A stretch of 64,000 bases of DNA from Brenneria populi (GTDB lineage: Bacteria; Pseudomonadota; Gammaproteobacteria; Enterobacterales; Enterobacteriaceae), in the NCBI RefSeq assembly GCF_036016195.1, contig NZ_JAYWTM010000024.1, positions 62,001 to 126,000 of the forward strand. The letters are read 5' to 3'. Below are positions 51,433 through 60,643 of this stretch, piece after piece (position 1 is the first letter of the stretch; each line of letters starts with the position of its first letter). The position numbers were made by a program, and so were the translations under genes. The notes beneath the pieces were generated by a model, which saw only the letters and a program-made list of their open reading frames with translations, was not told the DNA's origin and did not search any database.

Positions 51433-52947
51433 TTATCCGGGTTGATGGGATTTTCCCGTGTTAAAGGGGAGGCCCATCGGCATTAACCGCAAACCGTCGG
51501 GCAGATGCCGCCAGGGCAACGTCGTCAGATCCACGGGCATAAAACCCGGCGCGGCGGCGACGATAATTTGCGCCGCAATAGTGGAAAAATCGGCCCGGAA
51601 ATGCACCGCGCTTTTGACCACCAGAATATCCTGCTCGGTGGTTTCGATACCGGCGAAACGAAACATCGCCTGATCGGCCAATTGCGCCTTGTGGCTGGCG
51701 ACCACCACACGGACGTTATCGATCTTTAAGCAGGCGCTGGGGCCGAGATCCATATCGAAGCCGCCGAAATAGGGGCCGGTGGCCTTGAAACGGCCGGACA
51801 TAATGCGTTCAATAAAGAAATCCGCGGTAAAGGGTTCGTCGTCTTTCAGGCCAGAGTGTCCCCCCAGCGTCAGGGTGACGCTATGGCCGGCGCCGGCAGC
51901 CTCGATATCCTTCATCGCCGCCGGGTCCACCATCAGACCGATGGCGGCGTGGTTCGCTTTGTTCCGCACCAGCGCCCGCAGCATTCCCGTGGTATCGGAA
52001 TTGCTTCCCGCCCCGGGGTTGTCCTGGGCATCGGCGATCACTATCGGACGCGCCCCTTGCGCCGCCTGACTCATGGCATAGCGCACCGCCTCATCCGGCG
52101 TGTAGGTTTTATCTGTGAAGCGGGATTCGGCTGCGCACACCGCCTGAAACAGCGTATCGGCCAGCCGTTCCGCCTGCGCCCGATCCGGGGCATAGGCCCA
52201 GATCGCCGGCGTACATTCGGCAAAATCCGCCGCCGGAAAGCCCATGGCGAAGGAGAGATGCGTCTGCGCCGTTTCCAGCGCCGCCAACTGCTGATACAGC
52301 TCGCGGGCAGGCGCAATATCGGTACATTGCCAACTAATGGGAATCAGAAACGGGATACGGCGTACGGCTTTGGCCGGCTTGCCGCCCGTCGCCAGATGAC
52401 GCATCAGCAGATCCCAGGCGCGCACGCCGGTGTCGGCCATATCCACATGAGGATAGGTGCGGAAGGCCGCCAGATAATCAGCGTTATCCAGCATGGCCTG
52501 AGTGACGTTGGCATGCAGGTCCAGGCTGGCCACCACGGGAACGTCCGGCCCCACCAGCGCCCGCACCCGTCGCAGCAGCTCGCCCTCGCCGTCATCGAGG
52601 TGTTCGGCCACCATCGCGCCGTGCAGATCCAGATAAACGGCGTCGACGGGCAGCGCCGAACGGATACCGGCAAGAATCAGATCGGATATCCCTTCAAAAG
52701 CGTCGCGGGTGACCGGACCGGAAGGGCTGGCCGCCGCCCATACCGTCGGGATCGCTTCATCGCCGTGCGCCAGCGCCTGGGCGACAAAGCCGGCGGCGGG
52801 AATATTCTTGCCGCGTATAGCCGGCCATACCGCATCGCCTTGCGTCAACCCCGGCCAGCCGCCGCCCTGCTCGAACATCCGCCAGTCGGCGGGGCTGGGG
52901 GCAAAGGTGTTGGTTTCATGCTCAAAACCGCCATATACGATACGCAA
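51433..52947 (-). CDS. M81-family metallopeptidase (MlrC/microcystinase C-like)
   Basis: M81 proteins are zinc enzymes; MlrC opens linearised microcystin and other members are found with peptide importers. The start is TTG 52947 (MRIVYGGFEHETNTF), just after GAGGAG, giving 504 residues as usual for the family. Motifs with likely metal ligands are GGFEHETNTF, VYLDLHGAMVAEHLDDGEGE, ASLDLHANVT and VIADAQDNPGAGSNSDTTG. It diverges from the dipeptide-type importer and probably processes imported substrate. The actual substrate is unknown. Confidence 0.85.
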   Translation of the reverse strand: MRIVYGGFEHETNTFAPSPADWRMFEQGGGWPGLTQGDAVWPAIRGKNIPAAGFVAQALAHGDEAIPTVWAAASPSGPVTRDAFEGISDLILAGIRSALPVDAVYLDLHGAMVAEHLDDGEGELLRRVRALVGPDVPVVASLDLHANVTQAMLDNADYLAAFRTYPHVDMADTGVRAWDLLMRHLATGGKPAKAVRRIPFLIPISWQCTDIAPARELYQQLAALETAQTHLSFAMGFPAADFAECTPAIWAYAPDRAQAERLADTLFQAVCAAESRFTDKTYTPDEAVRYAMSQAAQGARPIVIADAQDNPGAGSNSDTTGMLRALVRNKANHAAIGLMVDPAAMKDIEAAGAGHSVTLTLGGHSGLKDDEPFTADFFIERIMSGRFKATGPYFGGFDMDLGPSACLKIDNVRVVVASHKAQLADQAMFRFAGIETTEQDILVVKSAVHFRADFSTIAAQIIVAAAPGFMPVDLTTLPWRHLPDGLRLMPMGLPFNTGKSHQPG

Positions 52948-53088
52948 TGTCTTCTCCTCGCAGTATTGGATTGATACCCGCCCGATGTGGCGGCGCGGTT
53001 GCACCGCGCCGGTGCGCAATAGCGAAATCAGGTGAGCAAAATTGCACCGGTAGCGCGCAAATTATCGGCAGGAATCAGGTTTGAAAGC

Positions 53089-53104
53089 TGGAACGATAAT
53101 TGCT
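53089..53104 (+). promoter_or_regulatory. Sigma-54 promoter of the dipeptide-importer/amidase operon
   Basis: CTGGAACGATAATTGCTTT matches the sigma-54 consensus at all but one defined position (A for the C of TGGCAC), with GG and GC 12 bp apart. Transcription would start near 53115, just before the palindrome at 53121-53132. The 235-bp divergent gap (52948-53182) also holds a hairpin (GCACCG/CGGTGC at 53001-53015) and the M81 promoter. Confidence 0.65.
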
Positions 53105-53120
53105 TTTGTCTATATCGTCG

Positions 53121-53132
53121 ATTGTCGACAAT
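53121..53132. promoter_or_regulatory. GntR-type operator, importer/amidase operon
   Basis: ATTGTCGACAAT is a perfect 12-bp palindrome, identical to the one at 60677-60688 on the other side of the amidase and GntR genes. It immediately follows the predicted sigma-54 start site, where bound repressor would block the initiating polymerase. FadR/FCD-type GntR proteins commonly bind TTGT...ACAA palindromes. Confidence 0.72.
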
Positions 53133-53182
53133 GTCCTGTCAGAGGATAACGCCATTTCCATCAATTGATCCAGGAGCTTTAC

Positions 53183-54775
53183 ATGACCAGTTCGAGATTA
53201 CCGCTACGGCGTTATGTCCGTTATGCGTTAATGGCTGCATCGCTAGGGTTCAGTTCGACAGTAGTTCAGGCCGAAACCGTTAATGCCGTGATGCACGCCA
53301 GCCTGCGCGCGTTGGATCCCAATATCACCACGGCCTATATCGTGCGCGACTATGCCTACATGGTTTATGACACGCTTCTGGCGCTTGATGCCGATAATAA
53401 AATCCAGCCGCAGATGGCGGAAAAATGGGATGTATCGCCGGACGGCAAAACCTATACGTTCACACTGCGCGACGGATTGAAATGGCATGACGGCCAGCCG
53501 GTCACCGCCGCGGACTGCGTGGCGTCCATCCAGCGCTGGGCGCAGTTGGATAAACTGGGACAGGTGATGAACGGCCTGCTGGACAATATGCAGGTTATTG
53601 ATGATAAAAGCTTCTCCATGACATTCAAACAGCCGACGGCCATCGCGCTGCAGGCGCTGGCCAAATCCAGCGGCGTCGCGCCGTTTATGCTGCCCAAACG
53701 TCTGGCCAGCCAGCCGCCGGGCGAACCCATCAAAGAAGCCATCGGCTCTGGCCCGTTCCGCTTCGTCGCCAGCGAATACCGTCCCGGCGTACAGGCGGTA
53801 TTTGAGAAATTCGCCGACTATGTGCCGCGCAAGGAGCCGGTCAGCGGGCTGGCGGGCGGCAAGGTGGTGAAGGTCGATCGGGTTAAATGGATCTCCATGC
53901 CGGATACCATGACCTCGGTGAATGCGCTGCTCTCCGGCGAGGTGGATTTCATCGAGGACTTACCGATGGATCTGTTGCCGATGCTGGAGAACAATGACGA
54001 GGTCACGCTGACCGAATATAAGCAGCAAGGCTCGCAGAATGTGGCCCGGCTCAATTTCCTCCAGCCGCCGTTTGATAACAAGCTGATACGCCAGGCCGCG
54101 CTGGCGGCGATGGATCAGGAAGCGGTTTTGCAGGCGCAAAGCGGCAATCCAAAATATTATCACACCTGTCCGGCCTACTTCGGCTGCGATACGCCGTACG
54201 CCAGCACGCAGGGTTCCGAGCTGCTGGTGAAAGGCAATCCGGCCAAGGCCGCGGAGCTGCTGAAGCAGGCCGGGTATGACGGTACGCCGGTCGTTATTCT
54301 GCACGCCACGGATGTGCAGTCGCTGGCGGCGATGCCGCCGGTATTCGCTCAGTCGCTGCGCCAGGCCGGTTTTAAAGTGCAGCTACAGGCGATGGACTGG
54401 CAGACCGTGACGGTGCGCCGCGCCTCAAAAGAAAAACCCGCCAACGGCGGCTGGAACATTTTCAGCACTTACAACACCATCGCCGACATCTCCGACCCGG
54501 TGGGATCGATCACCGTCGCCGCCAACGGGCCGCAGGCCTGGTTCGGCTGGCCGGATATTCCCTCCGCGGAAGCGCTGCGGTTGAAAATTGCGTTGAGCAC
54601 CAGCGACAGCGAGAAAAAACAGTACGCCGAAGCATTGCAGAAAATTTTGCTGGATGAGGTCGCCGCCATTCCGCTGGGCGAGCGTTCGGTGGTCACTGCC
54701 CGGCGTGCGAATGTCAAAGATCAGGTGAATACCACCGTGCCCGTTTTCTGGAATATGACCAAAACCGGTCGTTAA
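53183..54775 (+). CDS. Dipeptide-type ABC transporter binding protein (SBP family 5)
   Basis: This periplasmic receptor has 530 residues from ATG 53183, which follows CAGGAGC. The signal peptide ends after VQA at residue 30. Family 5 features are YDTLLALDADNKIQPQMAEK, YTFTLRDGLKWHDGQPVTAA, EAIGSGPFRFVASEYRPG and AARLNFLQPPFDNK-like NVARLNFLQPPFDNKLIRQA. It is the first gene of the SBP-permease-permease-ATPase-amidase operon. Ligands of this family range from peptides to amides, glutathione and opines, so the true ligand is open. Confidence 0.9.
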   Translation: MTSSRLPLRRYVRYALMAASLGFSSTVVQAETVNAVMHASLRALDPNITTAYIVRDYAYMVYDTLLALDADNKIQPQMAEKWDVSPDGKTYTFTLRDGLKWHDGQPVTAADCVASIQRWAQLDKLGQVMNGLLDNMQVIDDKSFSMTFKQPTAIALQALAKSSGVAPFMLPKRLASQPPGEPIKEAIGSGPFRFVASEYRPGVQAVFEKFADYVPRKEPVSGLAGGKVVKVDRVKWISMPDTMTSVNALLSGEVDFIEDLPMDLLPMLENNDEVTLTEYKQQGSQNVARLNFLQPPFDNKLIRQAALAAMDQEAVLQAQSGNPKYYHTCPAYFGCDTPYASTQGSELLVKGNPAKAAELLKQAGYDGTPVVILHATDVQSLAAMPPVFAQSLRQAGFKVQLQAMDWQTVTVRRASKEKPANGGWNIFSTYNTIADISDPVGSITVAANGPQAWFGWPDIPSAEALRLKIALSTSDSEKKQYAEALQKILLDEVAAIPLGERSVVTARRANVKDQVNTTVPVFWNMTKTGR

Positions 54776-54835
54776 GCCCGCGCTGTCCGGCGGCAGCGCC
54801 GGACAGCTTGTTTCCGACACGATAGGTAACTCACT

Positions 54836-55777
54836 ATGCCACGATTTATTTTACAACGTCTGGCGGCCACGCTGCCTGTATTGTGCATCGTCGCGGTCAT
54901 CGTCTTTCTGCTGCTGCGCCTGACATCCGGCGATCCGGCGCTGATTCTGGCCGGCGACAGCGCGACGCCGGAGCAGTTGGAAAAGATCCGTATCTCAATG
55001 GGGCTGGACAAGCCGGTGCTGCAACAGTTCCTTATTTGGGTGAGCGGGCTATTGCACGGCGATCTCGGCGTATCGTTGATTTCCGGCACGCCGGTATCCG
55101 CCATGATCGCCGATCGTTTCGCTCCGTCGCTGGCGCTGTGCCTCTCCACCATCGTGCTCGCCGTTATCGTGGCGATCCCGCTGGGCATCATGGCGGCCTG
55201 GCGACAGGGTAAGCCGCTGGATCGCCTGATCATGGCCGGTTCGGTGATCGGCTTTTCCGTGCCGGTATTTATCTTCGGCTACGTGTTGATTCTGGTATTC
55301 GCCCGCTGGCTGGGCTGGCTGCCGGTACAGGGTTACCGGGCGATGAGCGAAGGCTTATGGCCGTTTCTGGAGCGGTTGATTCTGCCGACGCTGGCGCTGA
55401 GCACCGCCTATATCGCCTTGATCGCCCGTATCGTGCGCACCAGCGTGATCGAAGTGATGGGGGAGGATTTTATCCGTACCGCGCGCGCCAAGGGGCTGAA
55501 GGAGAGCGGGGTGCTGATTCATCACGCGCTGCGCAACGCGGCCGTGCCGATCGTCACTATCATCGGCGTCAGTATCGCGATGCTGATCGGCGGCGTGGTG
55601 GTTACCGAATCGGTATTCAATATTCCGGGTCTGGGCCGTCTGGTGCTGGAGTCGGTACAGGCGCGCGACTATCCCATCATTCAGGCGCTGATTCTGATCT
55701 TCTCCGTGCTGTATATCGTCATCAATCTGGTTATCGATCTGCTCTATGCCCTGATTGATCCGCGTATCCGTTATTAA
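54836..55777 (+). CDS. Dipeptide-type ABC permease (DppB/GsiC type)
   Basis: This first inner-membrane subunit has 313 residues. It begins MPRFILQRLAATLPVLCIV and has GDPALILAGDSATPEQLEKI, EDFIRTARAKGLKESGVLIH (the EAA loop) and ESVFNIPGLGRLVLESV, all DppB-like. It is 60 bp downstream of the binding protein and 19 bp upstream of the second permease. Confidence 0.92.
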   Translation: MPRFILQRLAATLPVLCIVAVIVFLLLRLTSGDPALILAGDSATPEQLEKIRISMGLDKPVLQQFLIWVSGLLHGDLGVSLISGTPVSAMIADRFAPSLALCLSTIVLAVIVAIPLGIMAAWRQGKPLDRLIMAGSVIGFSVPVFIFGYVLILVFARWLGWLPVQGYRAMSEGLWPFLERLILPTLALSTAYIALIARIVRTSVIEVMGEDFIRTARAKGLKESGVLIHHALRNAAVPIVTIIGVSIAMLIGGVVVTESVFNIPGLGRLVLESVQARDYPIIQALILIFSVLYIVINLVIDLLYALIDPRIRY

Positions 55778-55796
55778 GCTGAACAGGAGGATGACC

Positions 55797-56675
55797 ATGA
55801 GTTCAGAAACCTCGGTAGTGCCGGCGCAGTCGTCAGGCGGGATATCGGCCCAGCTTCGGGCCGGATTGCTGACCTGGCCGGTGATGATGGGCGCCTTCGT
55901 GCTGCTGATGGTGGTGGCGCTGGCGCTGCTCGCGCCGTGGATTAGCCACTACAACCCGATCGATATCGATCCGTCGCAGCGGCTTAAAGCGCCGTCCGCG
56001 CTGCACTGGCTGGGCACCGACGCGCTGGGGCGCGATATTTTCGCCCGCGTGGCGTTCGGCGCCCGTCAATCATTGGTGGTCGGTCTGGGAGCGGTGTGCA
56101 TCAGCGTGGTTATCGGGTTGGCTATCGGCGTGGTCGCCGGCTATTTTCGCCTGGTTGACGCCATCGTCATGCGCGTGATGGACGGGGTGATGGCCATTCC
56201 CGGCATTCTGCTGGCCATTGCGCTGGTTTCCCTCTCCGGCGCCAGTCTGTTTACCGTGCTGGTGGCGATTTCCATTCCTGAAATTCCGCGCGTGGTGCGC
56301 ATGGTGCGCAGCGTCATCATGGGCGTGCGCAACGAATCCTACGTCGAGGCGGCGGTTATTCTGGGGACGCCGGTTCCGGTCATTATGTGGCGGCACATGC
56401 TGCCGTCGACGGTGGCGCCGCTGATCGTACAGGGCACCTATATCTTCGCTTCCGCGATTCTGACCGAGGCGATTCTGAGCTTTCTCGGGGCGGGCATTCC
56501 GCCGGAGATTCCGTCGTGGGGCAACATCATGGCCGATGGCCGGGTCTATTTCATGATGCTGCCGGGGATGATCCTCTACCCGGGGATTCTGGTGTCGCTG
56601 ACGGTATTGAGCGTGAACGTGCTGGGGGATGCGGTACGCGATGCGCTTGACCCCCGGATGGCGAAAAGGCTGTAA
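55797..56675 (+). CDS. Dipeptide-type ABC permease (DppC/GsiD type)
   Basis: This second permease has 292 residues from ATG 55797. The AGGAGG at 55785-55790 abuts an earlier ATG at 55791, so 55797 has the better spacing. DppC features include HWLGTDALGRDIFARVAFGA, ESYVEAAVILGTPVPVIMWR (the EAA loop) and LSFLGAGIPPEIPSWGNI. Five or six membrane segments are expected. Confidence 0.92.
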   Translation: MSSETSVVPAQSSGGISAQLRAGLLTWPVMMGAFVLLMVVALALLAPWISHYNPIDIDPSQRLKAPSALHWLGTDALGRDIFARVAFGARQSLVVGLGAVCISVVIGLAIGVVAGYFRLVDAIVMRVMDGVMAIPGILLAIALVSLSGASLFTVLVAISIPEIPRVVRMVRSVIMGVRNESYVEAAVILGTPVPVIMWRHMLPSTVAPLIVQGTYIFASAILTEAILSFLGAGIPPEIPSWGNIMADGRVYFMMLPGMILYPGILVSLTVLSVNVLGDAVRDALDPRMAKRL

Positions 56676-56744
56676 CCACGCGCAGATGTTTAGCGCGACG
56701 GCATCTGTTCTATAACGGCAGGCTTTACAACAACAGGAGAACCC

Positions 56745-58421
56745 ATGGAGCCAATTAAATCCTCTGACGCGCCTCGGAGCGCCGCCCCGGTGCTGGATGT
56801 TCAGTCGGTTACCGTCAGAACCGGCCGCGGCGCAACGGGCCGGGCGGTGGTGGAGCAGGTATCCTATCAGGTATATGCCGGCGAGACCGTCTGTATTGTC
56901 GGCGAATCCGGTTCGGGGAAATCCGTCACCTCGCTGGCGATTATGGGGCTGCTGCCGGCCGGAGCGTTGTCCGTGACGGGCGGCCGTATTCTGGTGGACG
57001 GCGAGGATGTGGTGCAGGCCAGCCCGTCCCGCCTGAGAGCGCTGCGCGCCTCCACCGTCGGCATGGTGTTTCAGGAGCCGATGACCGCGTTGAATCCGGT
57101 GCAGAAAGTGGGTAAGCAGATCGATGAGGTGCTGCGCATTCACACGCAGCTGCCCGGCCAGGAGCGCAGGCGGCAGATTATGGCGATGCTGACGGCGGTG
57201 CACCTGCCGGATATTGAACGTATCTACCACAGCTACCCGCATCAGCTCTCCGGCGGGCAGCGCCAGCGTATCGTGATTGCCATGGCGCTGATTCTCAAAC
57301 CCCGGGTGCTGATTTGCGACGAGCCCACTACCGCGCTGGATGTCACCACGCAGAAACAGATCCTGGCGTTGATTAAAGAGTTGCAGCTCAACCAGCAAAC
57401 GGCGGTGGTGTTTATCACTCATGATTTCGGCGTGGTGTCGGAAATCGCCGATCGCATTGTGGTGATGAATCGTGGCACGCTGGTGGAAAGCGGCAGCCGC
57501 GACGACATTCTGGTTCGCCCGGTTCAGGAATACACCCGCATGCTGGTCTCTTCGGTGCCCAGCCTGCTGCCTCGCCACGTTTCCCGGCCTGCGGCGCCGG
57601 ACGCCATCGAAGTCATCGGGCTGGACAAAATTTATGAAGAGAAAAAATTCATGGGCGCGACCCGGCGAGTGGTGGCCGCCAACAACGTTAGCTTCCGTAT
57701 TCGCCGCGGCGAAGTGCTGGGGGTGGTGGGCGAGTCCGGTTCGGGAAAGTCCTCGGTGGCGCGCTGTCTGGTGCGGTTACAGGAACCGACCAGCGGCAGC
57801 ATTATGCTGGGAAATGACGATCTGGTGAAACACCGGGCGGGGGAGATGCGCCGACTGCGGCGGCGGATACAGTTTATCTTTCAGGATCCTTACCGCTCGC
57901 TGAATCCGCGTCGCACGGTGGGCGACTCGCTGATTGAGGGGCTGATCAACTTCGGCACGCCGCGTCGGCAGGCGCTGGATACCGCCGCCAACGCGTTGGA
58001 GATGGTGGGGCTGTCGGCAGACGTTATGTCGCGCTATCCGCATCAGTTTTCCGGCGGGCAGCGCCAGCGTCTATGTATTGCGCGCGCGGTGGTGATGGAG
58101 CCGGACGTGCTGGTGGCGGATGAGGCGGTATCGGCGCTGGATGTTTCGGTACAGGCGCAGGTCTTGGAACTGCTGGAGGCGATCCGCCGGCGCACCGGCG
58201 TCGCCATCCTGTTCATTACTCACGATCTCCGGGTCGCGGCGCAAATCTGCCACTCCATCGTGGTGATGAAAAAAGGCGAGATCGTCGAGGCCGGCGATGC
58301 GGTTACGGTACTGAGCCATCCCAGCCACAGCTATACGCGCGCGCTGATTGACGCCGCGCCGGGGCGGGATTGGGACTTCCAGAATTTCTGTCCGGCAGGC
58401 GCGCATGCCGCATCCTGCTGA
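56745..58421 (+). CDS. Fused dipeptide-type ABC ATPase (two ATP-binding domains, GsiA/DppDF-like)
   Basis: This 558-residue protein has both ATPases in one chain. The first domain (about 15-275) has Walker A GESGSGKS at 53-60, LSGGQRQRIVIAMAL and CDEPTTALD. The second (about 285-545) has GESGSGKSSVAR, FSGGQRQRLCIARAV and ADEAVSALD. Both keep the switch histidine (FITHD). E. coli GsiA has the same architecture and takes up glutathione with GsiBCD. It follows GGAG and is 35 bp before the amidase gene. Confidence 0.92.
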   Translation: MEPIKSSDAPRSAAPVLDVQSVTVRTGRGATGRAVVEQVSYQVYAGETVCIVGESGSGKSVTSLAIMGLLPAGALSVTGGRILVDGEDVVQASPSRLRALRASTVGMVFQEPMTALNPVQKVGKQIDEVLRIHTQLPGQERRRQIMAMLTAVHLPDIERIYHSYPHQLSGGQRQRIVIAMALILKPRVLICDEPTTALDVTTQKQILALIKELQLNQQTAVVFITHDFGVVSEIADRIVVMNRGTLVESGSRDDILVRPVQEYTRMLVSSVPSLLPRHVSRPAAPDAIEVIGLDKIYEEKKFMGATRRVVAANNVSFRIRRGEVLGVVGESGSGKSSVARCLVRLQEPTSGSIMLGNDDLVKHRAGEMRRLRRRIQFIFQDPYRSLNPRRTVGDSLIEGLINFGTPRRQALDTAANALEMVGLSADVMSRYPHQFSGGQRQRLCIARAVVMEPDVLVADEAVSALDVSVQAQVLELLEAIRRRTGVAILFITHDLRVAAQICHSIVVMKKGEIVEAGDAVTVLSHPSHSYTRALIDAAPGRDWDFQNFCPAGAHAASC

Positions 58422-58456
58422 TGTTCGCGTTTTTCCAATGAAACAAGGAAACCTGT

Positions 58457-59872
58457 ATGAAAACGACATCCGAACTGTGGCGACTGTCGGCCAACGAAAT
58501 CGCCAGTTTGATTCAACTGCGCGACATCAGCGCCCGGGATGTTGCGCAAGCCTGTCTGCAACGTCTGGAAGCGGTGAATCCCGCCATTAACGCGGTGGTG
58601 GATTACCGTCCGGAGGATACGCTGGCGCAAGCGCGAGAAGTGGATCGAAAGCTGGCGGCGGGCGAGCCGGTCGGCCCCCTGGCCGGGGTTCCGGTCACCA
58701 TCAAGGTCAATGTGGATCAGACGGGCTATGCCAACACTAATGGTTTGAAAGCGCAGAAAAATCTGATCGCCACGCGCAATAATCCGGTGGTTTCCAGCCT
58801 GCTGTCGGCCGGCGCGCTGAGCATCGGGCGCACCAATACGCCGGCGTTCAGCTACCGCTGGTTCACCGATAACCAACAGCACGGCGCCACCTTTAATCCA
58901 CGCAACGCCGCGCTGACGCCGGGCGGCTCGTCCGGCGGGGCGGCGGCATCGGTGGCGGCGGGGATCGCCGCTATCGGACACGGCACCGATATCGCCGGTT
59001 CGATCCGTTACCCGGCCTATGCCTGCGGCGTTCACGGTCTGCGTCCTTCGTTTGGCCGCATTGCCGCGTATAACGCGTCCGGCGCCGAGCGCACCATCGG
59101 CGGACAAATAATGGCGGTCTCCGGGCCTATCGCCCGCAGCGTGGCGGACCTGTCCCTGGCGCTGGGCGCCATGTCGGTCGGCAGCGTCGATGATCCCTGG
59201 TGGGTGCCTGCGCCGCTAAACGGACCGGTCATGCCGCGTCGCGCCGCGGTTTGTCTGCGCCCCGACGGCATCGATACCGCGCCGGAGATCTGTCGGTCGC
59301 TGCTGGAATCGGCGGATAAACTGCGCGACGCGGGCTGGATCGTCGACGAAGTGGATGAACTGGTCTCGCTGGAAGAAGCGGTGGCGATTCAGATTACGCT
59401 GTGGATGGGAGATGGTTATGCCGGCATGGTTGCCGCGGCGGAGCGGGAAGGCGATCCCGGCGCCATCGCCGCGCTGGCCGGGCAGAAAGCGCTTGCCGAG
59501 CAAATCGGCATCGCGGATTTTTCGCAGGCGCTGTCGCGTCGCTTGGGCATCGCCCGCGAATGGGGCGCATTCCTGCAACAATACCCGGTGGTGCTGCTGC
59601 CGGTGAGCGCTGCGCTGCCCTTCGCCAATAATCTGGATTTGCAGGGCGAGGCGGCCTATCGGCACGTGTGGCGCTCGCAGCTGCCGATGATCGGACTGCC
59701 GGTCACCGGCCTGCCCGCGCTAAGCCTGTGTACCGGTTATCTGCCCGACCGGACGCCGCTGGGCATTCAGATCGTCTCCGGGCGTTTTCGCGAAGATCTG
59801 TGTCTGGCGGCGGGGGCGGATATTGAGGCTCGCGGCCCGCGTTTGCCGCTGGCCGACGTTTCCGACCGATAG
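58457..59872 (+). CDS. Amidase (amidase-signature family)
   Basis: This serine hydrolase cleaves carboxamide bonds. The 471-residue protein has the complete triad: K83 in PVTIKVNVDQTG, the cis-serine S158 in TPGGSSGGAA and the nucleophile S182 in GTDIAGSIRYPA. It lacks a signal peptide. As the last gene of the importer operon it probably hydrolyses what the importer brings in. Given the phospho-lyase and EutE genes just beyond, an N-acylated ethanolamine or amino alcohol is plausible. Other amides cannot be excluded. It converges with the GntR gene. Confidence 0.88.
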   Translation: MKTTSELWRLSANEIASLIQLRDISARDVAQACLQRLEAVNPAINAVVDYRPEDTLAQAREVDRKLAAGEPVGPLAGVPVTIKVNVDQTGYANTNGLKAQKNLIATRNNPVVSSLLSAGALSIGRTNTPAFSYRWFTDNQQHGATFNPRNAALTPGGSSGGAAASVAAGIAAIGHGTDIAGSIRYPAYACGVHGLRPSFGRIAAYNASGAERTIGGQIMAVSGPIARSVADLSLALGAMSVGSVDDPWWVPAPLNGPVMPRRAAVCLRPDGIDTAPEICRSLLESADKLRDAGWIVDEVDELVSLEEAVAIQITLWMGDGYAGMVAAAEREGDPGAIAALAGQKALAEQIGIADFSQALSRRLGIAREWGAFLQQYPVVLLPVSAALPFANNLDLQGEAAYRHVWRSQLPMIGLPVTGLPALSLCTGYLPDRTPLGIQIVSGRFREDLCLAAGADIEARGPRLPLADVSDR

Positions 59873-59885
59873 GCATCGCGGGGCG

Positions 59886-60584
59886 TCAGTTGATGACGGC
59901 GTCCCGCATCCTTTGCTGTTGCAGCCAGTCCGACAGCTTTTTCCCTTCGGTTTCGTTATGCAGCCAAGCTTCCTGCGAGGCGCGAGGCCCGTCGCCGGCC
60001 AGCAGCGCTTCGACCATCGGCGTGTGCTGGGAAAAGATATCGGAAGGGCCATCGGCGGTATAGACATTGCTGGTCATAATGTACAAACGCACCTGCTGCT
60101 CCACCAGCGTGTACTGATGATCCAGCCGTTGGTGATTGGCGGCCTTGACGATGGTGTGGTGCAAGTTCATATCGCTTTCGCTGATGTCGCCCATGTCGCC
60201 CGCCGCGCAGTCGTCTTCCAGACGTTGATAGGCGCGCTCGATGGCTTGGCGCTGTTCCGGGTCTGGGTGTTCCGCCGCCAGACGCGCCGCCAGCCCCTCA
60301 AGACTGCCGCGCAGCGTCCACAGCTCCCACACGTCTTTGATCGAGAGCGAGGTGACTTCCCAACCGGTATAGGGGATCTGCACTAAAATGCCTTCCCCGG
60401 ACAGACGCTGAAACGCGCTCCTTACGGTGGCGCGGCCTACGCCGAGTTGTTCGGCCAGCGCGGTTTCGGTGAGGCGATCGCCGGGTTTGACCGCACCGGA
60501 AAGAATGTAGCTGCGCAGACTGTCGGTGGTCTGCGCCTCGATTGAATTTTTCGTCAGTGGCTTTAAGCGGGAACGTTTCATCAT
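59886..60584 (-). CDS. GntR-family transcriptional regulator (FadR/FCD subfamily)
   Basis: The 232-residue protein has an N-terminal winged helix-turn-helix (DRLTETALAEQLGVGRATVR, SAFQRLSGEGILVQIP) and an all-helical FCD effector domain with a probable metal site (DMNLHHTIVKAANHQRL and later histidines). It lies between two operons that carry the same ATTGTCGACAAT palindrome, one at 53.12 kb and one at 60.68 kb directly before its own divergent partner. It is therefore the probable repressor of both and of itself. Confidence 0.9.
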   Translation of the reverse strand: MMKRSRLKPLTKNSIEAQTTDSLRSYILSGAVKPGDRLTETALAEQLGVGRATVRSAFQRLSGEGILVQIPYTGWEVTSLSIKDVWELWTLRGSLEGLAARLAAEHPDPEQRQAIERAYQRLEDDCAAGDMGDISESDMNLHHTIVKAANHQRLDHQYTLVEQQVRLYIMTSNVYTADGPSDIFSQHTPMVEALLAGDGPRASQEAWLHNETEGKKLSDWLQQQRMRDAVIN

Positions 60585-60643
60585 TAACGGCTAGGGGCGC
60601 TCAGGAATCAGTAATGGGCGAATTATATAGGTGCCGATTGGCG

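Noticed and set aside
56070..57578. A 502-codon open frame on the minus strand across the DppC-type and ATPase genes
   Set aside because: Composition is dominated by His, Arg, Gln and Asn, which is typical of antisense frames here. Both plus-strand genes are well supported.
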